From positions 1 to 64,000 of the forward strand of contig NZ_BBYJ01000011.1 of assembly GCF_001528665.1 (NCBI RefSeq): 64,000 nt of DNA, in the 5' to 3' direction. Positions 24,061-34,029 of the stretch are shown piece after piece. Source of the DNA: Microtetraspora malaysiensis. Its GTDB lineage: Bacteria; Actinomycetota; Actinomycetes; Streptosporangiales; Streptosporangiaceae. A model generated the notes under the pieces. It worked only from the letters and a program-made list of their open reading frames with translations, had not been told where the DNA came from and made no database searches. The position numbers and the translations under genes are program-made. Position 1 is the first letter of the stretch. Each line of letters starts with the position of its first letter.

Positions 24061-25504
24061 GGCTCTTCACAGTTGAGGGTGTGGTCGCTGGTTGGATGGT
24101 GGCTGGCGCGTCGGTCCCGGGGTAGGTGTGGAGGTCTTCCGAGGATGGAGGTTCCTACGCCGCCCATCTGGAAGACCTCAACGTGCCTGACGCTACCTTC
24201 GGCTGCCCTGACCTGACCACGTTCTGCCGCCTGGATGAGCTCGGCCTGGTCGTGGTCGGCCAGCGTCTGGAGCCCGATCGCGCGGTCCTGGCGTGCCGGG
24301 TCCTGGAGGCCGATGACGGCACCGAGGGCTGGTGCCGACGCTGCGGGTGTGCAGGAAGACCCCGGGACACCGTCACGCGGGAGCTGGCGCACGAGCCGCT
24401 GGGCCGGCGACCGACCACCCTGCTGGTGACGATCCGCCGATACCGGTGCACCGGGTGTGGGCATGTGTGGCGCCAGGACACCAGCCGCGCGGCCGAGCCG
24501 TGGGCCAGGCTGTCGCGTCGTGGACTGGCCTGGGCGCTGGAGGCGATCGTGTGTCAGCACTTGAGCATCGCTCGCGTCACCCAAGGGCTTGGCGTCGCGT
24601 GGAACACCGCCAACGACGCGGTCCTGGCCGAGGGCCGACGGGTGCTGATCAACGATCCCGGCCGGTTGAACGGTGTGAAGGTCATCGGGGTCGATGAGCA
24701 CGTGTGGCGCCACACCCGCCGCGGGGACAAGTACGTCACCGTGATCATCGACCTCACGCCGGTGCGCGCCGGTACGCATCCAGCGAGGCTGCTGGACATA
24801 ATCCCGGGCCGCTCCAAGGCCGCGTTCAAGGCCTGACTTACCCAGCGCCCCCAGGCGTGGCGCGAGGCCGTGGAGGTCGTCGCGATGGACGGGTTCACCG
24901 GCTTCAAGACCGCCGCCGCTGAGGAGATCCCCGCCGCGGTCGCGGTGACGGACCCCTTCCACGTGGTGCGCCTTGCCGACGACGCCCTCAACGACTGCCG
25001 CCGCCGCGTTCAGCAGACCACCCGCGGCCGCCGCGGCCGTAAGAACGACCCGCTCTACCGTGCCCGGCGAACCCTGCACACCGGTGCCGACCTGCTCACC
25101 GACAAGCAGGCCGCCCGACTCACCGCCCTGTTCGCCATCGATGAGCACGTCGAGGTCGAGGCCACCTGGGGCATCTGCCAGCGGATGATCGCCGCCTACC
25201 GGCACCCCGACCCAGCCGCGGGCCGCGAGCTGATGGTCAAGCTGATCGAGTCGCTCAGCGCCGGCGTCCCCAGGCCGCTGGTCGAGATCGCCAAGCTCGG
25301 CCGCACCCTGAGCAAGCGAGCCGCTGACGTACTGGCCTACTTCGACCGGCCCGGCACCAGCAACGGTCCAACCGAAGCGATCAACGGCCGCCTGGAGCAC
25401 CTGCGCGGCTCCACCCTCGGCTTCCGCAACCTCACCAACTACATCGCCCGATCCCTAGACAGGCGGATTCAGACCCCGACTACACCCTGTATTGGTGAAA
25501 AGCC
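24061..25504 (+). mobile_element. ISL3-family insertion sequence, degenerate
   Basis: The element is bounded by imperfect terminal inverted repeats: GGCTCTTCAC...AGGGTGTGGTCG at 24061-24087 and its near-complement ending GTGAAAAGCC at 25504. Its only gene is a damaged transposase. Flanks ATTTTGAT (left) and GCTCTTCC (right) do not form the 8-bp target duplication expected for ISL3, so the copy is old, or a flank has been rearranged. Confidence 0.8.
24183..25500 (+). pseudogene. ISL3 transposase with in-frame TGA and C-terminal frameshift
   Basis: The frame from a GTG at 24183 gives the ISL3 transposase: a zinc-finger region (C-R-R-C-G..., then Y-R-C-T-G-C-G-H-V-W), the first Asp in I-G-V-D-E-H-V-W, and after the break A-M-D-G-F-T-G-F-K, D-P-F-H-V-V-R and S-N-G-P-T-E-A-I-N-G-R-L. 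One TGA at 24834-24836 sits where relatives have Trp (K-[TA]-W-L), in the same frame on both sides. Near 25457-25460 the frame slips, because GGFRPRLHP text continues in the next frame. It is inactive unless the TGA is read through. Confidence 0.82.
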
Positions 25505-25700
25505 GCTCTTCCTGGGGGTCGGCCAAAGATACGACGGAAACCGGCAACCAGTGATCTTGAGTTGAACTTGCCGCAGGTGAGGTGCTGGGGCGGATCGGCG
25601 TCGGCTGCCCAACCAGGGGCAGCGATGCGCAAACGCAGCCGGAGGCCCGATCTTGTGTCACCGTTCGCAGTGGACTTCTTCGCGTACCCGCTCAGATCGG

Positions 25701-26282
25701 TCAACGGCGCACCTGATAGCGCAGGTGAAGCACCCGGTTGCCCTGAATCACCACCTCAGGATCCTCCAACATGTGCTGCGCGTGGACCGACCCGAAGTAG
25801 CGCTTGCCGGACCCGAACACGACGGGTACGACGTCCATGCGCACCTCGTCGATCAGGCCTGCGGCAAGCACCTGGCCACCGACGTCGCCGGCGGCGACCT
25901 CGACCATGCGGTCACCCGCAAGCTCCTGCGCCTTGGCCACGGCTGCCTCGACGCCGTCGACGAAGTGAAACGGCGCCTCGGGGTCCCAGCCCTCGGGCTC
26001 CGGCCGGTGCGTCACGACGACCACGTGATCGATCCCGCCCGGAGGCTTCCCGTCCCAGCCGTCCGTCATGTCGAAGACGTGGCGGCCGACGACTGTCGCC
26101 CCGATCTGGTCCCAGTACGGCCGGGTGTAGTCGTAGGAGGTCTGCGACACCTTCACCTCGCCGCTCTCGTCCAACGGGACGTCACCGCTGGACAACCAGT
26201 CGAACAGCGGTCCGGGCTGGTCATTCTCGTCCGCGACGAAGCCGTCCACCGACACCGAGCTGTACATGACCACCTTGCCCAC
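25701..26282 (-). CDS. Dihydrofolate reductase-like (RibD_C) protein
   Basis: This 193-residue protein has the RibD C-terminal/dihydrofolate-reductase-like fold common in actinomycetes. It begins VVMYSSVSVDGFVADEND and has the V-V-G-R-H-V-F-D segment, VVVVTHRP, A-A-G-D-V-G-G-Q-V-L-A-A-G-L-I-D-E-V and V-V-P-V-V-F-G-S-G. Most relatives have no known substrate. The GTG at 26282 has AGAGGAGAG upstream. It lies 67 bp downstream of an AraC-type gene on the same strand and may form a unit with it. Confidence 0.85.
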   Translation of the reverse strand: MGKVVMYSSVSVDGFVADENDQPGPLFDWLSSGDVPLDESGEVKVSQTSYDYTRPYWDQIGATVVGRHVFDMTDGWDGKPPGGIDHVVVVTHRPEPEGWDPEAPFHFVDGVEAAVAKAQELAGDRMVEVAAGDVGGQVLAAGLIDEVRMDVVPVVFGSGKRYFGSVHAQHMLEDPEVVIQGNRVLHLRYQVRR

Positions 26283-26349
26283 GGGGCTCTCCTCTGCTTT
26301 GGGGTGCCCCCAAATTAGCGTGTCGTGAGCTGTCGCTTCTTGTAAGAAA

Positions 26350-27195
26350 TCAATCGGCCGGCAGCGGCCAGCTGTCCAGCACGTGGCCGGGATGTTCGCG
26401 CAGGAACCGCCGCCGGACTTCGACGTACCGGGTCGGCGTGAGCCCGGTGAACGCCCGGAACTCGTGGCCGAAGTGGGCCTGGTCGAAGTAGCCTGCGCCA
26501 CCGGCGAGGTCGCCCCAGTCGATCGGTCCGGCGGGGTTGATCGCGAAAACGATGGCGGCGAAGCGGTAGGTGCGGGCCAGCCGCTTCGGCGTGACGCCGA
26601 TGAGCTCCTTGAACCGCTGTGCCAGATGAGTGCTGCTGACACCGGCTGCCACCCTCAGGTCGCCGATCGCCACCGCCCCGCTGGTCGCCGCGATGACACT
26701 GCTCGTATGGCGGACCAGCCCCAGGCCGGCGGTCTCGCACAGCCGTCGCATTAGCTCCTCCTCGAGCAGCGTCAGCATCTCGTGCGGTCCGTCCGCCGTG
26801 GCCAGCCGGTCTCGCAGCTCAGCAATGGCGGGCCGGCCCCAAACCTGCTCTACCGTCACCGGCCGGTCACACAGCTCGGCCGCGGGCATCGGCAGGAACG
26901 GCGCCAGCCCCCACGGCTTGAAGTGCACGCCGACGGACCGGGTCCGGAGTGGGTAGCCGAACTCCAACGCGCGGGTGGGCATGGTGACCACGCAGCCGTC
27001 GGCGTACTCGGCCGTCTCGATGTCGGTGCCGGCGCGGATGCGGAACGGCGCCCCGAGGTTGACGATGAGCAACGCCGACGGCATCGGCGGCAGCGTCAGC
27101 CGGGCGTACGGCGGCGCACCCTCCAGGTAGTAAAGGTCGTCGATCAGCCCGTCCAGCGGCGGTCGCGGCACTCTGGACACGTACTCCACGCCCAC
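26350..27195 (-). CDS. AraC-family transcriptional regulator
   Basis: The product is an AraC/XylS regulator of about 281 residues. The C-terminal double helix-turn-helix is clear: A-I-G-D-L-R-V-A-A-G-V-S-S-T-H-L-A-Q-R-F-K and G-Y-F-D-Q-A-H-F-G-H-E-F-R-A-F-T-G-L-T-P. The N-terminal part is the DUF6597-like sensor. The start is uncertain: GTGs at 27195 and 27189 are possible and neither has a good ribosome site. Just upstream lies a short inverted copy of its own DNA-binding region (27201-27232), so the 5' end may have been altered by rearrangement. Confidence 0.82.
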   Translation of the reverse strand: MGVEYVSRVPRPPLDGLIDDLYYLEGAPPYARLTLPPMPSALLIVNLGAPFRIRAGTDIETAEYADGCVVTMPTRALEFGYPLRTRSVGVHFKPWGLAPFLPMPAAELCDRPVTVEQVWGRPAIAELRDRLATADGPHEMLTLLEEELMRRLCETAGLGLVRHTSSVIAATSGAVAIGDLRVAAGVSSTHLAQRFKELIGVTPKRLARTYRFAAIVFAINPAGPIDWGDLAGGAGYFDQAHFGHEFRAFTGLTPTRYVEVRRRFLREHPGHVLDSWPLPAD

Positions 27196-27200
27196 AGCAT

Positions 27201-27232
27201 CGCCGCCACCGTGTTCGCGATCAACCCCGCCG
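27201..27232 (+). repeat. 32-bp inverted copy of part of the AraC gene
   Basis: This segment equals the reverse complement of 26529-26560 at 30 of 32 positions. On this strand it reads A-A-T-V-F-A-I-N-P-A-G, the same peptide as the AraC gene's A-A-I-V-F-A-I-N-P-A-G. Flanking sequence shows no further match, so it is a small inverted duplication or a fragment of a second AraC gene. Confidence 0.75.
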
Positions 27233-27768
27233 GCATCGCGCGCCGGGATGGTCCAGCCGCGCTGCCGCCAGCATCGAGCCGACGCCGATCCCGGACGAGC
27301 GCCCGGCCGCGGACATTTGCGTGGGTTACGCGTGCTGCGTGAGCGGTGGAGGATTCTCGGCCCACCAGTTGTCGCCCTGCATGGGGGAGGCGCTAAACCA
27401 GGATATTCGCGGTTGCTGTAGTCAGTAATTCCCTTGCCGGTGATGAGCCCGGATCCGCTGGCGCTGCCGGTGCGGAGTGATGACGATCGCCCACCGTATG
27501 GGCGCGCCGACCATGGCCAAGCGGTTCTTCGTCGACGGCGGGGGAGGGGAGTCCGAGGACTGGGTGCTCGCGGTGGTGGTTGCGTGCCGCAGGCGGAGTC
27601 CTTCGACTGCCGTGGGCTCACCGTGCGCGCCTGTCGGGCGGTCGGGATCATCTTCTCCGACGGCTGAGCCGTTCCGGCCGTCCTGATGACCGGGATCCGC
27701 TGTCAGGCGGCCCGCCGTACGGCTATCGTCCGAGGCTACCGGGCACGACTCGGAAGGGGAGCGGACGA
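27233..27768. other. Intergenic stretch without a recognisable gene
   Basis: This 536-bp segment upstream of the 3alpha-HSD-like gene contains short open frames on both strands (for example plus 27434-27667), but I recognise none and codon bias is poor. It probably holds the promoter for 27769 and rearrangement debris linked to the AraC fragment. Confidence 0.45.
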
Positions 27769-28548
27769 ATGACACGGAAGATCGCCGTCAGTGGTTCAGC
27801 GTCGGGCATCGGCAGGGCACTGGCCGGACTGCTGCGCGAGCAGGGCGACCAGGTGATCGGGATCGATCTGAAGGACGCCGACGTGTGCGCGGACCTCGGC
27901 ACCCGGGACGGGCGGGCGCTGGCCGTGGAGTCGGTGCTGCGGCTGGCCGGCGGCGCGCTCGACGGCGTGGTCGCCTGCGCGGGTGTCGCCGGGGGCACCC
28001 CGCTGACGGTGCGGGTGAACTACTTCGGCGTCGTCGCCCTGCTGGAGGGGCTGCGTCCGGTGCTCGCCGCCGCCCCCGCGCCGCGCGCCGCCGTGGTGTG
28101 CTCGATCGCCGGCGGCATCCAGCCGGTGGACCCGGACGTGGTGGCGGCCTGCCTGGAAGGCGACGAGGACGCCGCGGTCGCGCTGGCGGAGCGGGCGATC
28201 GAGCGCGGGGCGGGGGCGCTGCTCTACCCGTCGTCCAAGTCGGCGCTGGCGCGGTGGCTGCGCCGCGTCGCGGTCACGCCCGGGTGGGCGGGCACGGGCA
28301 TCTCGCTCAACGCGATCGCCCCGGGCATCGTGCTCACGCCGATGACGGCGCCGCTCTTCGCGGACGAGGCGATGCGCGCGGTCATGGCGACCGCCGTCCC
28401 CATGCCCCTCAACGGGCACGCCCGGCCCGAGGCGATCGGCGAGGCGTTGCGTTGGCTGATCAGCCCGGCGAACACCCACATGGCGGGGCAGGTCGTGTAC
28501 GTGGACGGCGGAGCCGAGGCCACCGTGCGCGGCCCGGACGTCTACTGA
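27769..28548 (+). CDS. 3alpha-hydroxysteroid dehydrogenase/carbonyl reductase-like SDR
   Basis: This is a 259-residue SDR with the distinctive layout of Comamonas 3alpha-HSD/carbonyl reductase. The cofactor loop is S-G-S-A-S-G-I-G. An I-G-I-D-L-K-D-A-D-V-C-A-D-L segment binds the NAD ribose. A V-N-Y-F-G-V helix and Y-P-S-S-K-S-A-L (Tyr/Lys) follow, with Ser in V-V-C-S-I-A-G-G. It ends with V-Y-V-D-G-G. It likely oxidises a 3alpha-hydroxyl to the ketone for entry into the steroid pathway, useful for bile-acid-type substrates. The ATG at 27769 has AAGGGGAG at good distance. Confidence 0.82.
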   Translation: MTRKIAVSGSASGIGRALAGLLREQGDQVIGIDLKDADVCADLGTRDGRALAVESVLRLAGGALDGVVACAGVAGGTPLTVRVNYFGVVALLEGLRPVLAAAPAPRAAVVCSIAGGIQPVDPDVVAACLEGDEDAAVALAERAIERGAGALLYPSSKSALARWLRRVAVTPGWAGTGISLNAIAPGIVLTPMTAPLFADEAMRAVMATAVPMPLNGHARPEAIGEALRWLISPANTHMAGQVVYVDGGAEATVRGPDVY

Positions 28549-28636
28549 TACGGCAGCTGTAGATCGAGATCGTGAGGATGTGGTGATCGCGGGGGTGCTC
28601 GCGACATGAGAACGGCCACCAGCATTGTGATCGTTT

Positions 28637-28850
28637 GTGAGAACAGATCCAGACACGGCGGCCGCAAAGATCACCGTGATGCATGAACGCTGGCCGGCCT
28701 GTTTCGAGGAGTTGATGGCCCGGCTCGCCGGCTGCTTCCCCGTCGGGAAACCGGACGACCTGCCGGAACATGATCGAAGCAATGATGGTGGTCGAGGAGA
28801 CGGCCAACTGCTGGACCCTCGGTGAGGCGGTCGGCAGAAACTCCCTACGC
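28637..28850 (+). pseudogene. IS701-family transposase N-terminal remnant
   Basis: The text W-P-A-C-F-E-E-L-M-A-R-L-A-G-C-F followed, in another frame, by A-N-C-W-T-L-G-E-A-V-G resembles the start of IS701 transposases (F-x-x-L-M-A-R-I-A-G-R-F, then K-N-C-W-T-L-A-E). A frameshift near 28750 separates the two parts and the rest of the gene is missing. The preceding 90 bp (28549-28636), which begins ctgtagatcgagat directly after the SDR stop, may be the IS end. No catalytic domain remains. Confidence 0.55.
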
Positions 28851-28855
28851 TGCGG

Positions 28856-29794
28856 TTACTTCTTTGCCGCGGCGGCGTTCGGGATCCCGGTCATGTCGAG
28901 TTCGGCGACGCTGTAGGCCGCGAAGTTCCGGTATGGGCCGCGGCCGTCGAAGTAGGGCGTGAGCTGCGCGTCGAGTTCCTCGACCGAGAAGACGCCGTCG
29001 GCGGCGGTGAACTTCCGCTCGACCGTCGGGGCGGCCATGAGCGCGACCATGTCGCCGTACACCACGAACACCTGGCCGTTGATCTCGGCGGCGGCGGGGG
29101 AGGCGAGGTAGCCGACGAACGTGCCCACCCGCTCGGGCGCCAGGACGTCCAGGCCGCCGGGGGCGTTCCCGCCGTCGGCGAACACGTGCGCGGTCATGCC
29201 GGTGCGGGCGCGCGGGCAGATCGCGTTGGCGCGCACGCCGTACCTCGACAGGCCCTGGGCGGTCGAGAGGGTCAGCGCGACGATGCCCGCCTTGGCCGCC
29301 GAGTAGTTCGGCTGGCCCGCCGAGCCGAAGAGGAACGCCTCGGACGAGGTGTTGATCACGCGGCCATAGACCGGCCCGCCCGCGGCCTTGCTCGTCTCGC
29401 GCCAGTACGCGGCCGCGGCGCGGGACACCGCCGCGTGCCCCTTGAGGTGGACGCGGACGACGTCGTCCCAGTCGGACTCGGTCAGGTTGAAGAGCATCTT
29501 GTCGCGGAGCACGCCCGCGTTGTTGACCAGGATGTCGAGGCCGCCGAACGCGTCCACCGCGGTGCGGACCAGGCGGTCGCCCAGGGCCCACTCGCTCACG
29601 TCGCCGGTCACCGCGACGGCCTTCCGCCCGAGCGCCTCGATCTCGGCCACGACCTCGTCGGCGGCCGGTCCCATGTCGTTCACGACGACGTTCGCGCCGC
29701 ACGCGGCGAGCGCGAGCGCCTCGCTGCGGCCGAGTCCGGCACCCGCGCCGGTGACGACGGCGGTCCTGCCCTCCAGGCTGACGTTCGGGCTCAT
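28856..29794 (-). CDS. ChsB1/Hsd4B-like 17beta-HSD-type steroid acyl-CoA dehydrogenase
   Basis: This is a 312-residue SDR of the HSD17B4 (multifunctional-enzyme) type, with length and order of motifs like Mycobacterium ChsB1, the beta-hydroxyacyl-CoA dehydrogenase of cholesterol side-chain oxidation. It has TGAGAGLG (residues about 15-22), V-V-V-N-D, NNAGVLRDKML, N-T-S-S-E-A and Y-S-A-A-K. A C-terminal extension, E-R-K-F-T-A-A-D-G-V-F-S, is typical of this group. It is divergent from fadA5, whose thiolase would act directly after it. The shared spacer carries several palindromes. Confidence 0.85.
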   Translation of the reverse strand: MSPNVSLEGRTAVVTGAGAGLGRSEALALAACGANVVVNDMGPAADEVVAEIEALGRKAVAVTGDVSEWALGDRLVRTAVDAFGGLDILVNNAGVLRDKMLFNLTESDWDDVVRVHLKGHAAVSRAAAAYWRETSKAAGGPVYGRVINTSSEAFLFGSAGQPNYSAAKAGIVALTLSTAQGLSRYGVRANAICPRARTGMTAHVFADGGNAPGGLDVLAPERVGTFVGYLASPAAAEINGQVFVVYGDMVALMAAPTVERKFTAADGVFSVEELDAQLTPYFDGRGPYRNFAAYSVAELDMTGIPNAAAAKK

Positions 29795-29834
29795 GTCCCT
29801 GCTCCTGTCCGATCACGATATGAGGGCATAAAAC

Positions 29835-29848
29835 TAGTACGTATTCTA
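29835..29848. promoter_or_regulatory. KstR-like operator, copy 1
   Basis: TAGTACGTATTCTA agrees with the KstR motif TnnAACnnGTTnnA except at two symmetric positions. It lies 41 bp upstream of the ChsB1 start in the divergent spacer and may overlap its promoter. The family motif is recalled, not computed. Confidence 0.45.
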
Positions 29849-29868
29849 ATTTCGGCCGAGGTGGCGTC

Positions 29869-29879
29869 CCACTCAGTGG
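29869..29879. promoter_or_regulatory. CCACTCAGTGG palindrome
   Basis: This is a perfect 11-bp palindrome in the middle of the ChsB1-fadA5 spacer. A related CCACTCACCGG lies 41 bp away at 29910-29920, and similar elements occur upstream of hsaC and in the KstR/KstD spacer. Confidence 0.4.
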
Positions 29880-29942
29880 AGGGAGATTGCCGGCCCCGAC
29901 CTGTGGTTGCCACTCACCGGGACACGAACATTGTGGCGAACA

Positions 29943-29954
29943 AGAATTGATTCT
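29943..29954. promoter_or_regulatory. KstR-like operator, copy 2
   Basis: AGAAT-TG-ATTCT is a perfect inverted repeat. It shares the ATTCTA half-site with the element at 29835-29848 and lies 69 bp upstream of the fadA5 start. Confidence 0.4.
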
Positions 29955-30007
29955 AGTGTCGCCGCCAGGCCTGCCTGAAAGGGCCGGCGTGGACGGGAAA
30001 CCACTGA

Positions 30008-31183
<1,176 letters not shown>

Positions 31184-31287
31184 GAGCCCCATGCGCATCG
31201 GACTCACCGACGAGCACCGTGCCCCGCCCGCGACCCCGTGCCCGCGCCTGTTAAGGGCTGCCGCCCCCGGACGAAGGAAGACCTGAC

Positions 31288-32523
31288 ATGAGCGAGAGGA
31301 CGTTCGTCATCGGCGTCGGGATGACGAAGTTCGAGAAGATCGAAACCCGTGAATGGGAGTACCCCGACATGGTCGGGGAGGCGGTCGGCGCGGCCCTGGC
31401 CGACGCCGGAATCGGTTACGAGGCGGTGGAGCGCGCCGCCGCCGGCTACGTGTTCGGCACCTCGACCGCCGGTCAGCGCGCCCTCTACGACGTCGGCCTG
31501 ACCGGCATCCCGATCGTCAACGTCAACAACAACTGCGCCACCGGCTCCTCCGCGCTGATGCTGGCGCGGGAGTGGGTGCAGGCCGGCCTCGCCGACGTCG
31601 CCCTCGCAGTCGGCTTCGAGAAGATGACCCGGGACGCGCTGAACCCGTCCGGCGCGATGCCCAAGGTGACGACCGTGGACCGGCATCTGGAGGTGCTCGT
31701 CTCCACCTACGGCTGGGCCGCCGCGCCGATGACCGCGCAGTTCTTCGGCAACGCCGCGCGCGAGCACATGGAGCGGCACGGCACGACCGCCGCGCAGATC
31801 GCCTCCGTCGCGGTCAAGAACCACCGGCACTCGGTGCACAACCCGTACGCGCAGTTCCAGAGCGCGTACACGCTGGAGCAGGTGCTCGGTGACAAGCCGA
31901 TCCACGAGCCGCTCACCCGCTCACAGTGCTCGCCGACCTCCGACGGCGCCGCCGCCGCGGTCGTCGTCGGCGAACGGTACGTACGCGAGCACGGGCTGGA
32001 GGGCCGGGCGGTCGAGATCCTCGCCCAGGCCATGACCACCGACACCGAGGAGGCGTTCGCCACGCGCTCCCACATCGACGTCGTCGGCGCCCCGATGACC
32101 CGCGCGGCCGCCCGCCGGGTCTTTGCCCGGTCCGGGCTCGGCATCGGCGACGTCGACGTGATCGAGCTGCACGACTGCTTCTCGATCAACGAGATCCTCA
32201 CCTACGAGGCGCTTGGCATGTGCCCCGAGGGCGAGGGCGGCACGCTCGCCGAGTCCGGCGCCACGACGTACGGGGGCCGATGGGTGGTCAATCCGTCCGG
32301 TGGCCTCATCTCCAAGGGGCACCCGCTGGGCGCGACCGGCCTGGCGCAGTGCGCGGAGCTGACCTGGCAGCTCCGCGGCGAGGCCGGCGCCCGCCAGGTG
32401 GACGGCGCGCGGATCGGCCTGCAACACAATCTCGGGCTCGGCGGCGCCTGCGTCGTCACCCTGTACGGCGCGGGCACGCTGGACGGTTCCGTCGCGGGTC
32501 CCGGCACGAGCGAGGAGGACTGA
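31288..32523 (+). CDS. SCP-x-type lipid-transfer thiolase
   Basis: This is a 411-residue thiolase-fold protein of the SCP-x/lipid-transfer group. The nucleophile is in [10 protein letters not shown], the oxyanion region is [10 protein letters not shown], and the second His is in [10 protein letters not shown]. The usual last C-x-G of biosynthetic thiolases is replaced by H-N-L-G-L-G-G-A, as in SCP-x. It probably cleaves a branched steroid acyl-CoA. The ATG follows GGAAG at 9 nt. The 104-bp gap after fadA5 contains no gene, though ATGCGCATCGGACTCACC at 31190 resembles the start of an acyl-CoA dehydrogenase. Confidence 0.85.
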   Translation: MSERTFVIGVGMTKFEKIETREWEYPDMVGEAVGAALADAGIGYEAVERAAAGYVFGTSTAGQRALYDVGLTGIPIVNVNNNCATGSSALMLAREWVQAGLADVALAVGFEKMTRDALNPSGAMPKVTTVDRHLEVLVSTYGWAAAPMTAQFFGNAAREHMERHGTTAAQIASVAVKNHRHSVHNPYAQFQSAYTLEQVLGDKPIHEPLTRSQCSPTSDGAAAAVVVGERYVREHGLEGRAVEILAQAMTTDTEEAFATRSHIDVVGAPMTRAAARRVFARSGLGIGDVDVIELHDCFSINEILTYEALGMCPEGEGGTLAESGATTYGGRWVVNPSGGLISKGHPLGATGLAQCAELTWQLRGEAGARQVDGARIGLQHNLGLGGACVVTLYGAGTLDGSVAGPGTSEED

Positions 32524-32526
32524 ACC

Positions 32527-33393
32527 ATGCCGATCGACGTCGACGAGGCGCTCGGCGCGCCGCCCTCCGTGCGGGAGATCGCGTGGACCAGCCGTGACGT
32601 GCTGCTCTACCACCTCAGCCTGGGGGCGGGCCGCGGCGCGGACCCCGAGCTGTCCTACACCTACGAGCGGGGTCTGCGCGTGCTGCCGACGTTCGCGCTG
32701 GTCGCCGGCCAGGGCGTCTCGGCCGGGGAGCGCCGTCCCGCCGCGCTGCACCTGCCCGGCATGCACATCGACCTGCGCCGGATCCTGCACGCCGGGCAGG
32801 GCCTCACCGCCCACCGGCCGCTGCCCGCCTCGGGTGCCGCCACCGTCACCTCCCGCGTGGCCCGCATCTGGGACAAGGGCAAGGCCGCGGTGATCGTCCT
32901 GGAGCAGTCGGCGGTCGCCCCCGACGGGGCGCCCCTGTGGACCACCACCATGCAGATCTGGGCGCGGGGCGAGGGCGGCTTCGGCGGCGACCCCGGCCCG
33001 GAGACCCCGTGGGCGGCGCCCGAGCGCGCGCCCGACCATGTGCTCGACACCCCGACCGGCGCCGGCCAGGCCCTGCTGTACCGGCTCAACGGCGACCTCA
33101 ACCCGCTGCACGCCGACCCCGAATTCGCGCGGACGGCCGGCTTCGACCGGCCGATCCTGCACGGGCTCGCGTCCTACGGCATCGTCGCCAAGACGCTGGT
33201 GGACGGCGTCCTCGGCGGCGACGTGACCCGGCTGACGGGCCTGTCGGTCCGATTCGCCGGGACGCTGTTCCCCGGCGAGACGATCCGTACCACGGTGTGG
33301 CGCGAGGGCGACCGGCTCGTGCTGACCTCGACCTGCCCGGAACGCGACGGCGCGCCCGTGCTCACCCACGCGACCGCGGAGGTGGGCGGGTGA
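32527..33393 (+). CDS. Double-hotdog enoyl-CoA hydratase (ChsH3/HSD17B4-like)
   Basis: This is a 288-residue tandem-hotdog MaoC hydratase like Mycobacterium HtdY or ChsH3. The first hotdog covers about residues 20-140 (R-V-L-P-T-F). The second holds the hydratase-2 motif Y-R-L-N-G-D-L-N-P-L-H-A-D-P, with catalytic Asp and His, and F-D-R-P-I-L-H-G-L. It would hydrate the side-chain enoyl-CoA, feeding ChsB1 and FadA5. It follows the SCP-x gene by 3 nt and overlaps the thioesterase gene by GTGA. A paralogue with an altered motif lies at 45909. Confidence 0.88.
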   Translation: MPIDVDEALGAPPSVREIAWTSRDVLLYHLSLGAGRGADPELSYTYERGLRVLPTFALVAGQGVSAGERRPAALHLPGMHIDLRRILHAGQGLTAHRPLPASGAATVTSRVARIWDKGKAAVIVLEQSAVAPDGAPLWTTTMQIWARGEGGFGGDPGPETPWAAPERAPDHVLDTPTGAGQALLYRLNGDLNPLHADPEFARTAGFDRPILHGLASYGIVAKTLVDGVLGGDVTRLTGLSVRFAGTLFPGETIRTTVWREGDRLVLTSTCPERDGAPVLTHATAEVGG

Positions 33394-34010
33394 ACGAGGG
33401 CCGGTCGGAGCTGACCGCCAGCGCGAACAACAAGGGCGTGGACGCCGCCGTCGCCGCGGCCCGCCGGGTCATCGCCTCGCTGCTGCACGCGGGCGACGGG
33501 TCGGACGCCGAGATGTCCGAGGTGGCGGAGCGGCTGAACGCCGTCGCCGACTACCTCGACGAACACGCCCCCGCCGTGCGGGAACGGATGGTGGACATGT
33601 GGCGGGGCGAGGGTGTGACCCGGCACGACCCGGTGACCGGCCCGGAGAACGCCGTCGCGCCCCCACTCGCGCTCACCGGCCAGGAGGACGGTTCGATCGA
33701 GGGCGTCGTCGTCCTGGGCATGCCGTACCAGGGGCCGCCCGGGTTCGTGCACGGCGGGATCTCGGCGCTGCTTCTGGACCACACGCTCGGCGTGGCGAAC
33801 GACTGGGGCGGGCCGTCCGGCATGACCGCCGAGCTGACCCTGCGTTATCACCGGCCGACGCCGCTGTTCGAGCCGCTGACGGTCACCGGGCGGCAGGTCG
33901 CGGTGGACGGCCGCAAGATCCGCGCCGTCGGCACGATCTCGGCCGGCGGCGAGGTGTGCGTCAGCGCGGAGGGCCTGTTCGTCGCCAAGCGCGTCCCGCG
34001 CCCCCGCTGA
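33390..34010 (+). CDS. PaaI-type hotdog thioesterase
   Basis: The 206-residue protein has one hotdog domain in its C-terminal two-thirds, with the PaaI/ACOT13-like motif G-P-P-G-F-V-H-G-G-I-S-A-L-L-L-D-H and Y-H-R-P-T-P-L-F. The N-terminal 60 residues are helical and unlike small PaaI proteins. The GTG at 33390 overlaps the hydratase stop by GTGA. It may release stalled steroid acyl-CoA esters or free CoA. A strong hairpin follows, ending the fadA5 operon. Confidence 0.83.
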   Translation: MNEGRSELTASANNKGVDAAVAAARRVIASLLHAGDGSDAEMSEVAERLNAVADYLDEHAPAVRERMVDMWRGEGVTRHDPVTGPENAVAPPLALTGQEDGSIEGVVVLGMPYQGPPGFVHGGISALLLDHTLGVANDWGGPSGMTAELTLRYHRPTPLFEPLTVTGRQVAVDGRKIRAVGTISAGGEVCVSAEGLFVAKRVPRPR

Positions 34011-34029
34011 CAGGGGACGCGCGTCGCGA

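Noticed and set aside
21954-25400. Minus-strand open frame of over 1,100 codons spanning the TetR gene and the ISL3 element
   Set aside because: It crosses several unrelated real genes on the other strand and shows no protein-family signal.
24053-25512. 8-bp target-site duplication around the ISL3 element
   Set aside because: The flanking octamers ATTTTGAT and GCTCTTCC do not match, so no duplication can be claimed.
27434-27667. Small open frame between the AraC gene and the 3alpha-HSD-like gene
   Set aside because: Poor codon bias, no ribosome site and no family resemblance.
31190-31225. ATG frame reading MRIGLTDEH, like the start of an acyl-CoA dehydrogenase
   Set aside because: Only about nine codons resemble the family before the frame degenerates; too short to call a pseudogene.
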